From: Scleromatobacter sp045810285
Lineage (GTDB): Bacteria; Pseudomonadota; Gammaproteobacteria; Burkholderiales; Burkholderiaceae_C
Direction of reading: 5' to 3'
Assembly: GCA_045810285.1 (NCBI GenBank)
Contig: JBJMWE010000285.1
Location: 1-13,835, forward strand
DNA: 13,835 nucleotides
Of the stretch, positions 1 to 5,709 are shown in pieces (the stretch's first letter is position 1; every line of letters starts with the position of its first letter). The notes beneath the pieces are model-generated. The model searched no databases. It saw nothing but the letters and a program-made list of their open reading frames with translations, and was not told the origin of the DNA. The translations under genes were made by a program, and so were the position numbers.

Positions 1-87
1 AACTGCCGCTTCCGGCCCTACCTGGACAACGGTGTCGCCGTCGCCGGCTGGGCCGCCGTCCCCATCGAATTCGAGCTGCCGACATGA
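1..87 (+). CDS. TonB-family energy transducer, C-terminal end (partial)
   Basis: The window opens inside a reading frame whose last 28 residues include R-F-R-P, then D-N-G-V-A-V, then W-A-A-V-P-I-E-F-E-L before the stop. This is the usual end of a TonB C-terminal domain, the periplasmic part that contacts the TonB box of outer-membrane receptors and passes on energy from ExbB/ExbD. Everything upstream is outside the window, so the length, membrane anchor and Pro-rich spacer cannot be judged. Its TGA overlaps the hemP ATG by four bases (ATGA), so it heads or belongs to the same operon as the iron/haem genes that follow. The family call rests on a short segment but the pattern is characteristic. 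Confidence 0.8.
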   Translation, partial: NCRFRPYLDNGVAVAGWAAVPIEFELPT

Positions 88-296
88 ACTCCTTCGACCT
101 CCCCGCCCACCCCGCAGCCACTGAAGCGACCGGCGACGGGCCGACGCGCCCGTCCTCCGCGCCGCGCGGGCCCAAGGTGCGACTGATCACCAGCGAGGCC
201 TTGTTCGCCGAATTCCCCGAAGTCCAGATCGCGCACGGGGACGCCCTCTACCGCCTGCGCCAGACGTCGCTCGGCAAGCTGATCCTGACCAAATGA
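84..296 (+). CDS. hemP: Hemin uptake protein HemP (HmuP family)
   Basis: A 70-residue protein. Residues from about 31 to the end (R-L-I-T-S-E-A-L-F, Q-I-A-H-G-D-A-L-Y-R-L-R-Q-T, G-K-L-I-L-T-K) match the highly conserved HemP/HmuP core. The first 30 residues are a Pro/Ala-rich, apparently disordered leader, and the total length is normal for the family. HemP/HmuP proteins are small cytosolic factors encoded with haem-uptake genes; in alpha- and beta-proteobacteria they are known to be needed for expression of haem receptor genes. The start overlaps the stop of the TonB-like gene (ATGA at 84-87), and its own stop overlaps the start of the PepSY gene. No haem receptor or haem ABC transporter is visible, so the partner could be outside the window. 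Confidence 0.93.
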   Translation: MNSFDLPAHPAATEATGDGPTRPSSAPRGPKVRLITSEALFAEFPEVQIAHGDALYRLRQTSLGKLILTK

Positions 297-925
297 CCGC
301 TGCGGCCGGCCAGCCCGCGCGCGCGCGGTGGCTCAAGACGCTCCATCGCTGGCACTGGATCAGCTCCGCCGTCGCGCTCATGGGCATGCTGCTGTTCGCG
401 GCGACGGGCCTGACGCTGAACCACGCCGCGCAGATCGAGGCGCATCCGAAGGTCGTCGACCGCAAGGCGACGCTGCCGCCCGTGCTGCTGGCCGCGCACC
501 CGCCCGCGCCGGACGACGCGAGGCGGCACGATCCGCTGCCGGCGGATGTCGCCGACTGGGTCGCGACCGCGCTGCAGGCCGACGTCCGCGGCCGCCCCGC
601 GGAGTGGTCGGCCGACGAGCTCTACGTCGCGCTGCCGCGCCCCGGCGGCGACGCGTGGGTGCGCATCGCCCGCGCCAGCGGCGAGGCGGAGCTGGAAGAC
701 ACCGACCGCGGCTGGATCTCCTACTTCAACGACCTGCACAAGGGCCGCAACGCCGGCGCCGCCTGGAGCTGGTTCATCGACGCCTTCGCCGTCGCCTGCC
801 TTGTCTTCACGATCACCGGCCTGGTGATCCTCGGGATGCATGCGGGCCACCGGGCCGCGACCTGGCCGCTGGTGGGCCTCGGCGTCGTGCTGCCCCTGCT
901 GCTGGCGCTGCTGTGCATCCACTGA
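293..925 (+). CDS. PepSY-associated transmembrane protein (PepSY_TM-like)
   Basis: A 210-residue membrane protein. The first helix (about residues 22-42) follows L-H-R-W-H-W (H18, H21) and ends in G-L-T-L-N-H (H44). A periplasm-sized soluble segment (about 45-150) follows, then F-N-D-L-H-K-G-R (H149), a second helix (about 160-181, ending near H183) and a third (about 190-209). The LHRWH, TLNH and DLHKGR signatures are those of PepSY_TM-like proteins, whose membrane-edge histidines are thought to hold haem and which often serve as electron conduits across the inner membrane. Start and stop fit tight coupling: ATG overlaps the hemP stop, and the next gene begins 34 bases after the end. The role is inferred from family and neighbours (flavin transferase, diflavin reductase): passing electrons from the cytosolic side to a periplasmic acceptor. 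Confidence 0.85.
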   Translation: MTAAAGQPARARWLKTLHRWHWISSAVALMGMLLFAATGLTLNHAAQIEAHPKVVDRKATLPPVLLAAHPPAPDDARRHDPLPADVADWVATALQADVRGRPAEWSADELYVALPRPGGDAWVRIARASGEAELEDTDRGWISYFNDLHKGRNAGAAWSWFIDAFAVACLVFTITGLVILGMHAGHRAATWPLVGLGVVLPLLLALLCIH

Positions 926-959
926 CCCCACTCCCTCGACCATCGCCCCTGGAACCCCG

Positions 960-1472
960 ATGCTGATCCGCACGTCCTTCGCCCTCACGACCGCGGTCGT
1001 GGCCGTCCCCGCCCTGTCCGCCGAGGCGCTATTGAAGATCCAGCTGCCGCGGCTGGACATCGCCGAATACCACAAGCCGTATGTCGCGGCCTGGATCGAG
1101 AAGGCGTCCGACCAGTCCTTCGCCGGCAACGTGGCACTCTGGTACGACGTCGCCAAGCGCAACGACGGCGGCGCGAAGTGGCTCAAGGACATGCGCTCGT
1201 GGTGGCGCAAGAGCGGGCGCGACACGCCGGCCGTCGACGGCCTCACGGGTGCCACGCGCACCGCTGGCGAGCATGCGATCAACCTGCTCGACGCCCGGGC
1301 CGTGGCCGCCCTGGCGCCGGGCCGGTACGAGGTGGTGGTGGAGGCGGCGCGCGAGAACGGCGGCCGCGAGGTGCTGCGCGTGCCGTTCGAATGGCCGTTG
1401 AAGAAGGCGCAGGCCGCCAGGGTGCAGGGCCAGGGCGAGCTCGGCAGCGTCGCCATCGAGGCCAGGCCGTGA
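960..1472 (+). CDS. DUF2271 periplasmic protein with ApbE flavinylation motif
   Basis: A 170-residue protein with an N-terminal signal peptide (hydrophobic residues 6-19, likely cut near residues 20-21), hence periplasmic. The body resembles DUF2271: K-I-Q-L-P near residue 26, Y-H-K-P-Y-V-A-A-W-I around 37-46, L-W-Y-D-V around 60, and a W-L-K-D-M-R-S-W-W segment at 74-82. Residues 93-99 are D-G-L-T-G-A-T, the consensus to which ApbE enzymes attach FMN through a phosphoester on the final Thr (T99). An apbE gene lies two genes downstream. ATG 960 is chosen because it directly precedes the signal peptide and has a GGA-containing stretch just upstream; longer in-frame extensions run back through the PepSY gene. 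The stop shares one base with the next start. Inferred role: an FMN-carrying electron carrier or acceptor working with the PepSY protein. Confidence 0.87.
   Translation: MLIRTSFALTTAVVAVPALSAEALLKIQLPRLDIAEYHKPYVAAWIEKASDQSFAGNVALWYDVAKRNDGGAKWLKDMRSWWRKSGRDTPAVDGLTGATRTAGEHAINLLDARAVAALAPGRYEVVVEAARENGGREVLRVPFEWPLKKAQAARVQGQGELGSVAIEARP
1236..1256 (+). other. Candidate FMN attachment site in the DUF2271 protein
   Basis: These seven codons spell D-G-L-T-G-A-T, matching the known ApbE target pattern (Asp, Gly, any, Ser/Thr, Gly, Ala, Thr/Ser). The acceptor would be the Thr codon at 1254-1256 (T99). The motif is seen directly; modification is inferred from the motif and the neighbouring apbE. 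Confidence 0.8.
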
Positions 1473-2311
1473 TGAAGGCCGCCCTGCGACACGCCGTCCC
1501 CCGCCTCGCGCTGCTCGCCGCCGGCGCCCTGTCCTGCCTGCCGGCCCAGGCGCACCGTCCCTGGCTGCTGCCGTCCGCCACGCTGGCCGACGGCGCGGCA
1601 CCGGTCGTCACCATCGACGCGGCGATCTCCGAGGACCTGTTCGAGTTCGACTCGTTCCCGCTGGCACTGGACACGCTGCACGTGACGGCGCCGGACGGCA
1701 GCGCCGTCGTGCCCGACGCGCGCGTCGAGGCGAAGCGCCGCGTCAGCTTCGACGTGAAGCTTGTCCAGAAGGGCACGTTCCGGTTCGCGGGCGTCACGGA
1801 CGTGGCCATGGCCTCGTGGAAGGTCGGCGGCGAGACGAAGCGCTGGCGCGGCGCGCCCGCGGCGCTCGCCCGGGAGGTGCCGGCCGACGCGCAGGACCTG
1901 CAGGTCACGCGCCAGCTGGCGCGCGCCGAGACCTTCGTCACCAACGAGACGCCCGGCGCGCTCGCCGCCGCGATCTCGGGCGAGGGCCTGGAGCTGCAGC
2001 CGCTGACCAACCCCACCGACCTGAGCCCGGGCGACGCCAGCCGCTTTCGCGTGCTGCTCGATGGCCAGCCCTATGCGAACGCCGACGTTACGCTGATCCG
2101 GGGCGGCAACCGCTACCGCTACAGGATGGGCGAGCTCGCGCTGAAGACGGACGCCGCCGGCGAGTTTGGCGTCGTGTGGCCCGAGGCCGGCCGTTGGTGG
2201 ATGGGCATCCAGCACGGCGGTCGCGGGCCTGGCGCCGGCGCGCCCGCCCCGGGTGGCGCCCCCGTGCGCCGCGAGTCGTACAGCGCCACCTTCGAGGTGC
2301 TGCCCCGGTGA
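1472..2311 (+). CDS. DUF4198 periplasmic protein
   Basis: A 279-residue protein with a clear signal peptide: basic start, hydrophobic core about 11-22, cleavage site A-Q-A at 25-27. The mature chain would then begin with His (H28), followed by R-P-W-L-L-P-S, the conserved opening of DUF4198 proteins. The remainder looks like all-beta domains with an Ig/carboxypeptidase-regulatory flavour (D-G-Q-P-Y-A-N-A-D-V-T-L-I-R-G near 200, then K-T-D-A-A-G-E-F-G-V-V-W-P-E-A-G-R-W-W-M). A Gly/Ala/Pro-rich insert sits just before the C-terminal strand. DUF4198 proteins often occur with metal-uptake and TonB systems; the exact role is unknown. Start 1472 shares one base with the upstream TGA (TGATG), and the stop overlaps the apbE GTG. 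It may bind the metal or siderophore ligand handled by this operon, but that is inference. Confidence 0.85.
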   Translation: MKAALRHAVPRLALLAAGALSCLPAQAHRPWLLPSATLADGAAPVVTIDAAISEDLFEFDSFPLALDTLHVTAPDGSAVVPDARVEAKRRVSFDVKLVQKGTFRFAGVTDVAMASWKVGGETKRWRGAPAALAREVPADAQDLQVTRQLARAETFVTNETPGALAAAISGEGLELQPLTNPTDLSPGDASRFRVLLDGQPYANADVTLIRGGNRYRYRMGELALKTDAAGEFGVVWPEAGRWWMGIQHGGRGPGAGAPAPGGAPVRRESYSATFEVLPR

Positions 2312-3309
2312 GGCCAACGCCGCGCGTGCTCGTGCCCGCCGCCATCGCCGCCACGCCGCCGGCACTCGGCGGACGCGTGCACGAATTCGCGGGCGCGACG
2401 ATGGGCACGACGTGGCGCGTGCGCCTGGTGGCCGCATCGGCACTGCGGCGCGAACCGATTCGCCGGGCCATCCAGGCCGCGCTCGACGCGGTCGTCGCGC
2501 AGATGAGCACCTGGGACGCCGCGTCCGACCTGGCCCGCTTCAACCGCGCGCCAGCGGGCACCTGGCTCGCGTTGCCCGAGCACTTCCACGCGGTGCTGGC
2601 CTGTGCCCGCGAGGTCGCCGAGCGCAGCGACGGCGCCTTCGATCCGACCGCCGGCGCGCTCGTCGATGCCTGGGGCTTCGGCCCCGTGGCGCGCCGGGGC
2701 ATGCCCGCGGCGACGGTGCTGGACGGCGCCTGCCGCCGCGCCGGCTGGCGTCGCCTCGACATCGATCCCGCCCGCCGCGCGCTGCTGCAGCCGGGCGGGC
2801 TCGAACTGGACCTGTCGGCGATCGCCAAGGGCTTCGGCGTCGACCTGGTCGCGCGCCGGCTCGACGCGCTGGGCATCACCGACCATCTGGTGGAAGTCGG
2901 CGGCGAACTGCGCGGCAGCGGCGTCAAGCCCGACGGGCAACCGTGGTGGGTGGCGCTCGAACAGCCGCACGACGGCGCGGCCGGCGAACAGACCCTGCTG
3001 GCGCTGCACGGCCTGTCCGTGGCAACGTCCGGCGACTACCGCCACTGGTTCGAGCACGCGGGCACGCGCTACAGCCACACCATCGACCCGCGCGACGGCC
3101 GGCCGATCCGCCACGGCCTCGCGTCGGCCACCGTCATCCACGCGGACTGCATGCGCGCCGACGCGTGGTCCACCGCGCTGGGCGTGCTGGGTCCGGACGC
3201 CGGCATCGCGCTGGCCGACCGGCTGGGCCTCGCCGCGCGCCTGCTCGTGCGCGCGGGCGACGGCTTCGCGGAACGCCGCAGCGCCGCCTTCGACGCCCTG
3301 CTGCGATGA
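2308..3309 (+). CDS. apbE: FAD:protein FMN transferase (ApbE family)
   Basis: A 333-residue ApbE-type enzyme, which splits FAD and attaches FMN to Thr/Ser of a target protein, Mg-dependent. Landmarks in order: M-G-T-T-W-R-V (32-38), S-T-W-D-A-A-S-D-L-A-R-F-N (67-79), F-D-P-T-A-G-A-L-V (111-119) with W-G-F-G, L-D-L-S-A-I-A-K-G-F-G-V-D (167-179), V-G-G-E-L-R (197-202), A-T-S-G-D-Y-R (239-245), Y-S-H-T-I-D-P-R-D-G-R-P (255-266) and A-D-A-W-S-T-A (284-290), the last holding the usual metal-binding Asp and Thr. GTG 2308 overlaps the previous stop (GTGA) and has GAGGTG about eight bases upstream; the next in-frame ATG would start at the MGTTW motif itself. No lipobox or convincing signal peptide is visible, which is unusual for a family that mostly works in the periplasm. 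Likely target: the DUF2271 protein encoded upstream. Confidence 0.95.
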   Translation: MRPTPRVLVPAAIAATPPALGGRVHEFAGATMGTTWRVRLVAASALRREPIRRAIQAALDAVVAQMSTWDAASDLARFNRAPAGTWLALPEHFHAVLACAREVAERSDGAFDPTAGALVDAWGFGPVARRGMPAATVLDGACRRAGWRRLDIDPARRALLQPGGLELDLSAIAKGFGVDLVARRLDALGITDHLVEVGGELRGSGVKPDGQPWWVALEQPHDGAAGEQTLLALHGLSVATSGDYRHWFEHAGTRYSHTIDPRDGRPIRHGLASATVIHADCMRADAWSTALGVLGPDAGIALADRLGLAARLLVRAGDGFAERRSAAFDALLR

Positions 3310-4703
3310 CCGCCATCGGCCTCGACGGCGCGCGCCTGCTGGGCGCGGCGGCCACGCTCGCGCTCTATGCCGCGCTGTGCGGGGCGGTGTACATCGACGT
3401 GCGCCGCAAGGCCGCGGCCGGCGCCGCGCGCGGCCGGGTCCTGGCGGGCGCAGGCGGCGACAAGCCCCTCCTGGTCGTGCACGCGAGCCAGACAGGCGCG
3501 GCCGAACAGCTGGCCTGGCAGACCGCGCAGGCGCTGCACGGCGCCGGCCTCGGCTTGCGCGTCGGCGCGCTGGGCGCGCTGGGCGCGGACGAGATCGCGG
3601 GGGCATCGCGGATCCTGTTCATCGCGAGCACCTGCGGCGAAGGCGACGCGCCCGACAGCGCGATGTCGTTCGTCCGTCGCTTGATGGACGGCGCCGGCGC
3701 GCCGGCACTGTCCGGCCTGCACTACGGCCTGCTCGCGCTCGGCGACCGGGAGTTCACCGGCTTCTGCGCATTCGGCCGCCGCCTCGACGACTGGCTGCAG
3801 GCCCGCGGCGCGCGGCCGCTGTTCGAGCGCGTCGAGGTCGACGCGCTGGCGCCGGCCGACCTCGCGCGCTGGAAGCACGCGCTCGGGCGGCTGACCAGCG
3901 GGGGCGACGCGCTGGCCTGGCGCGAGCCGGCGCGCGAGACGTGGCGCCTGGCGCGCCGCACGCACGTCAACCCCGGCAGCCAGGGCGCGCCCGTGTTCCA
4001 CCTGGAGCTCGAGCCGCCCGCCGGCGCGACACCCGCCTGGGAGCCGGGCGACCTGTTGCAGGTGCGCGTGCCGCAGGCGCCCGATGCCCCGCGCCGATAC
4101 TCGATCGCATCCATCCCCGCCGAGGGCCGCGTCCACCTGCTGGTGCGCCAGGAACGGCGCACGGACGGCGCACCCGGCCTGGCCTCGGGTTGGCTGACGG
4201 CCGGCGCGCCCGTCGGCGGCGACGTCGTCCTCGACCTGCTGCCGCACCGCAACTTCCGGCTCGGCGACAACGCGCGGCGCCCGCTGATCCTCGTGGGCAA
4301 CGGCACCGGCATCGCGGGCCTGCGGGCGCACCTGCGCGCGCGGGCGTCCCGCGCGGGCGGCCCGGACGCGCGGACGCGCAACTGGCTGGTGTTCGGCGAG
4401 CGCCAGGCCGCGCACGACTTCCACTTCCGCGACGACATCGAGGCCTGGCAGGCCGACGGCACGCTGGACCACGTCGACCTCGCGTTCTCGCGCGACCAGG
4501 CCGCGCGCCACTACGTCCAGGATCGCCTGCGCGCCCAACCCGCGCGGGTGCGGCAATGGCTGGACGACGGCGCGGCCGTCTACGTCTGCGGCAGCCGCAA
4601 GGGCATGGCCATGGGCGTGGACGACGCGCTGGTCGAGATCGTCGGCGCCGCGCGCGTGCAGGCGCTGATCGCCGAAGGGCGCTACCGGCGCGACGTCTAC
4701 TGA
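3306..4703 (+). CDS. Membrane-anchored NADPH diflavin reductase (sulfite reductase flavoprotein-like)
   Basis: A 465-residue three-domain reductase. One N-terminal helix (about 9-30) is followed by a basic stretch, placing the rest in the cytosol. A flavodoxin-like FMN domain follows (H-A-S-Q-T-G near 59-64, S-T-C-G-E-G-D-A-P at 108-116, L-A-L-G-D at 143-147), then an FAD domain (R-R-Y-S-I-A-S-I at 263-270 and G-L-A-S-G-W-L near 291-297). The NADPH domain has G-N-G-T-G-I-A-G at 331-338, F-G-E-R near 363 and Y-V-C-G-S at 426-430, and ends in an aromatic Tyr. This is the CysJ/cytochrome P450 reductase architecture, but tethered and without a CysI partner. It would feed electrons from NADPH into a membrane acceptor, most simply the PepSY protein of the same operon. 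ATG 3306 overlaps the apbE stop (ATGA); it is the last gene of the operon. Confidence 0.92.
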   Translation: MTAIGLDGARLLGAAATLALYAALCGAVYIDVRRKAAAGAARGRVLAGAGGDKPLLVVHASQTGAAEQLAWQTAQALHGAGLGLRVGALGALGADEIAGASRILFIASTCGEGDAPDSAMSFVRRLMDGAGAPALSGLHYGLLALGDREFTGFCAFGRRLDDWLQARGARPLFERVEVDALAPADLARWKHALGRLTSGGDALAWREPARETWRLARRTHVNPGSQGAPVFHLELEPPAGATPAWEPGDLLQVRVPQAPDAPRRYSIASIPAEGRVHLLVRQERRTDGAPGLASGWLTAGAPVGGDVVLDLLPHRNFRLGDNARRPLILVGNGTGIAGLRAHLRARASRAGGPDARTRNWLVFGERQAAHDFHFRDDIEAWQADGTLDHVDLAFSRDQAARHYVQDRLRAQPARVRQWLDDGAAVYVCGSRKGMAMGVDDALVEIVGAARVQALIAEGRYRRDVY

Positions 4704-4735
4704 ACGCCCGCGAGCGGCAGCGGTGACGCGGCGCG

Positions 4736-4763
4736 TGGATCCTGCGACTGCGCGCAGGATGAC
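4736..4763 (-). repeat. REP-like element, copy 1; perfect hairpin after the operon
   Basis: Read on the minus strand this runs GTCATCCTGCGCG, then GCAGTCGCAGGATCCA. Internally it is a perfect 8-bp hairpin: ATCCTGCG (4739-4746), six-base loop, CGCAGGAT (4753-4760). There is no T-run, so it is not a standard intrinsic terminator, but it lies 33 bases after the last gene of the operon and could slow 3' decay or mark the transcript end. A longer, inverted relative lies at 4850-4887. Confidence 0.65.
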
Positions 4764-4849
4764 CGGATAGGGGGACGCAGCGCTGCGCGACAAGCAGGGA
4801 TGTCGCACGCGGCACCACACTTGGCGTGCCCCGCGCGAAGCGCCAAGCC

Positions 4850-4887
4850 GTCATCCTGCGCGGAGCGCAGCGCAGTCGCTGGATCCA
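4850..4887 (+). repeat. REP-like element, copy 2 (inverted relative of copy 1)
   Basis: This 38-base element starts GTCATCCTGCGCG and ends GCGCAGTCGCTGGATCCA. It matches the reverse complement of 4736-4763, apart from about ten extra bases in the middle and one substitution. The two face each other, as REP/BIME pairs do. The rest of 4704-4931 holds a palindrome CGCAGCGCTGCG at 4776-4787 and a 7-bp inverted repeat CTTGGCG/CGCCAAG (4820-4826, 4841-4847), and no plausible gene. Confidence 0.65.
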
Positions 4888-4931
4888 CCCCCGCCGATGC
4901 CGCCGCGGACACAGGGAAGGCGTGGACGGCG

Positions 4932-5612
4932 TCAGAGCTCCGACCAGGCCCGCACGAGGTTGTGGTAATGCCCCGTCAGCCCCACCACCGCCGCGTTGTC
5001 GCCCACCTGCTCGCGCAGCGCCTGGATGTTCTGGTCCAGCTCGAACAGCATGCGGCGCCGGTCCGTGTCGCGCACCAGGCTCTGCACCCAGAAGAACGAC
5101 GCCACGCGCGTGCCCCGCGTCACCGGGTGCACGCGGTGCAGGCTGCTGGACGGGTACAGCACCAGGTCGCCCGCCGGCAGCTTGACCTCGTGGGTACCGT
5201 AGGTGTCCACGACCTCCAGCTCACCGCCGTCGTACTCCTCGGGGCCGGCCAGGAACAGCGTGCACGACAGGTCGGTGCGCATCTGCAGCGTGGTGCCCGG
5301 CACCGAGCGGATCGCGCCGTCGACGTGCAGCCCGTAGTGCTCCCCGCCCTCGTAGCGGTTGAACAGCGGTGGCATGTGGCGCAGCGGCAGCGCGGCGGAC
5401 ATGTACAGCGGATTCGCCAGCAGCGCCTGCAGCACCACGCGCCCCAGCGCCTGCCCCGCCGGCGAGAACTCGTCGAGCTGCCGGTTGCGCTTGACCTGCG
5501 CGCCCTGCTCGCCCACGGTGGCCCGCCCGTCCACCCACGGTGCGTCGGCGAGGCGCCGGCGCAGGTCCGCGACCTGGTCGGGGGTGAGGACGTCGGGCAC
5601 GTGGAGCAGCAT
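4932..5612 (-). CDS. piuC: PiuC/YbiX-type Fe(II)/2-oxoglutarate-dependent hydroxylase
   Basis: A 226-residue PKHD-type hydroxylase, the normal length for PiuC/YbiX. Iron ligands of the HxD...H type are visible: H96 and D98 in H-Y-G-L-H-V-D-G-A, and H159 in S-S-S-L-H-R-V. R169 in T-R-G-T-R-V-A-S-F-F-W is the expected 2-oxoglutarate-binding Arg. The C-terminal part (V-R-D-T-D-R-R through G-H-Y-H-N-L-V) also fits the family. It lies 97 bases downstream of a Fiu-type receptor on the same strand, the classic piuA-piuC / fiu-ybiX arrangement, so it is probably iron-repressed from the receptor promoter. The biochemical substrate of PiuC is not established; a role with catechol siderophores is assumed from linkage. 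ATG at 5610-5612 is chosen from family start alignment (M-L-L-H-V-P); its ribosome site is weak (GGA about ten bases upstream). Confidence 0.95.
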   Translation of the reverse strand: MLLHVPDVLTPDQVADLRRRLADAPWVDGRATVGEQGAQVKRNRQLDEFSPAGQALGRVVLQALLANPLYMSAALPLRHMPPLFNRYEGGEHYGLHVDGAIRSVPGTTLQMRTDLSCTLFLAGPEEYDGGELEVVDTYGTHEVKLPAGDLVLYPSSSLHRVHPVTRGTRVASFFWVQSLVRDTDRRRMLFELDQNIQALREQVGDNAAVVGLTGHYHNLVRAWSEL

Positions 5613-5684
5613 GGCGGTGTTTCCAGGGGAACGAAGAACGCCCGCGCAGGAGCGCGAGCAACGACGCGGGTCACGGCGACGCGA

Positions 5685-5702
5685 GCGCCGCGACCTCGGC
5701 GC
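5685..5702 (-). other. Hairpin between receptor and piuC
   Basis: Inverted repeat GCGCCG, six-base loop, CGGCGC, starting seven bases past the receptor stop codon in the receptor-piuC gap. A second, looser pair (CCCGCG 5641-5646 and CGCGGG 5665-5670) follows. Neither has a T-run. They could lower piuC expression relative to the receptor or protect the receptor message; this is only structural evidence in very GC-rich DNA. Confidence 0.35.
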
Positions 5703-5709
5703 CAGGGCC

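Noticed and set aside
248..2443. A 731-codon open frame on the minus strand across the PepSY, DUF2271 and DUF4198 genes
   Set aside because: Arg/Ala/Gly-rich translation without recognisable domains; it is a GC-driven shadow of well-identified plus-strand genes.
4820..4847. CTTGGCG/CGCCAAG inverted repeat as an intrinsic terminator
   Set aside because: A 7-bp stem with a 14-base loop and no T-run; too weak to call as a terminator.
4704..4931. CRISPR array or insertion-sequence remnant
   Set aside because: Only two related, inverted elements of unequal length; no regular spacing, transposase fragment or target duplication.
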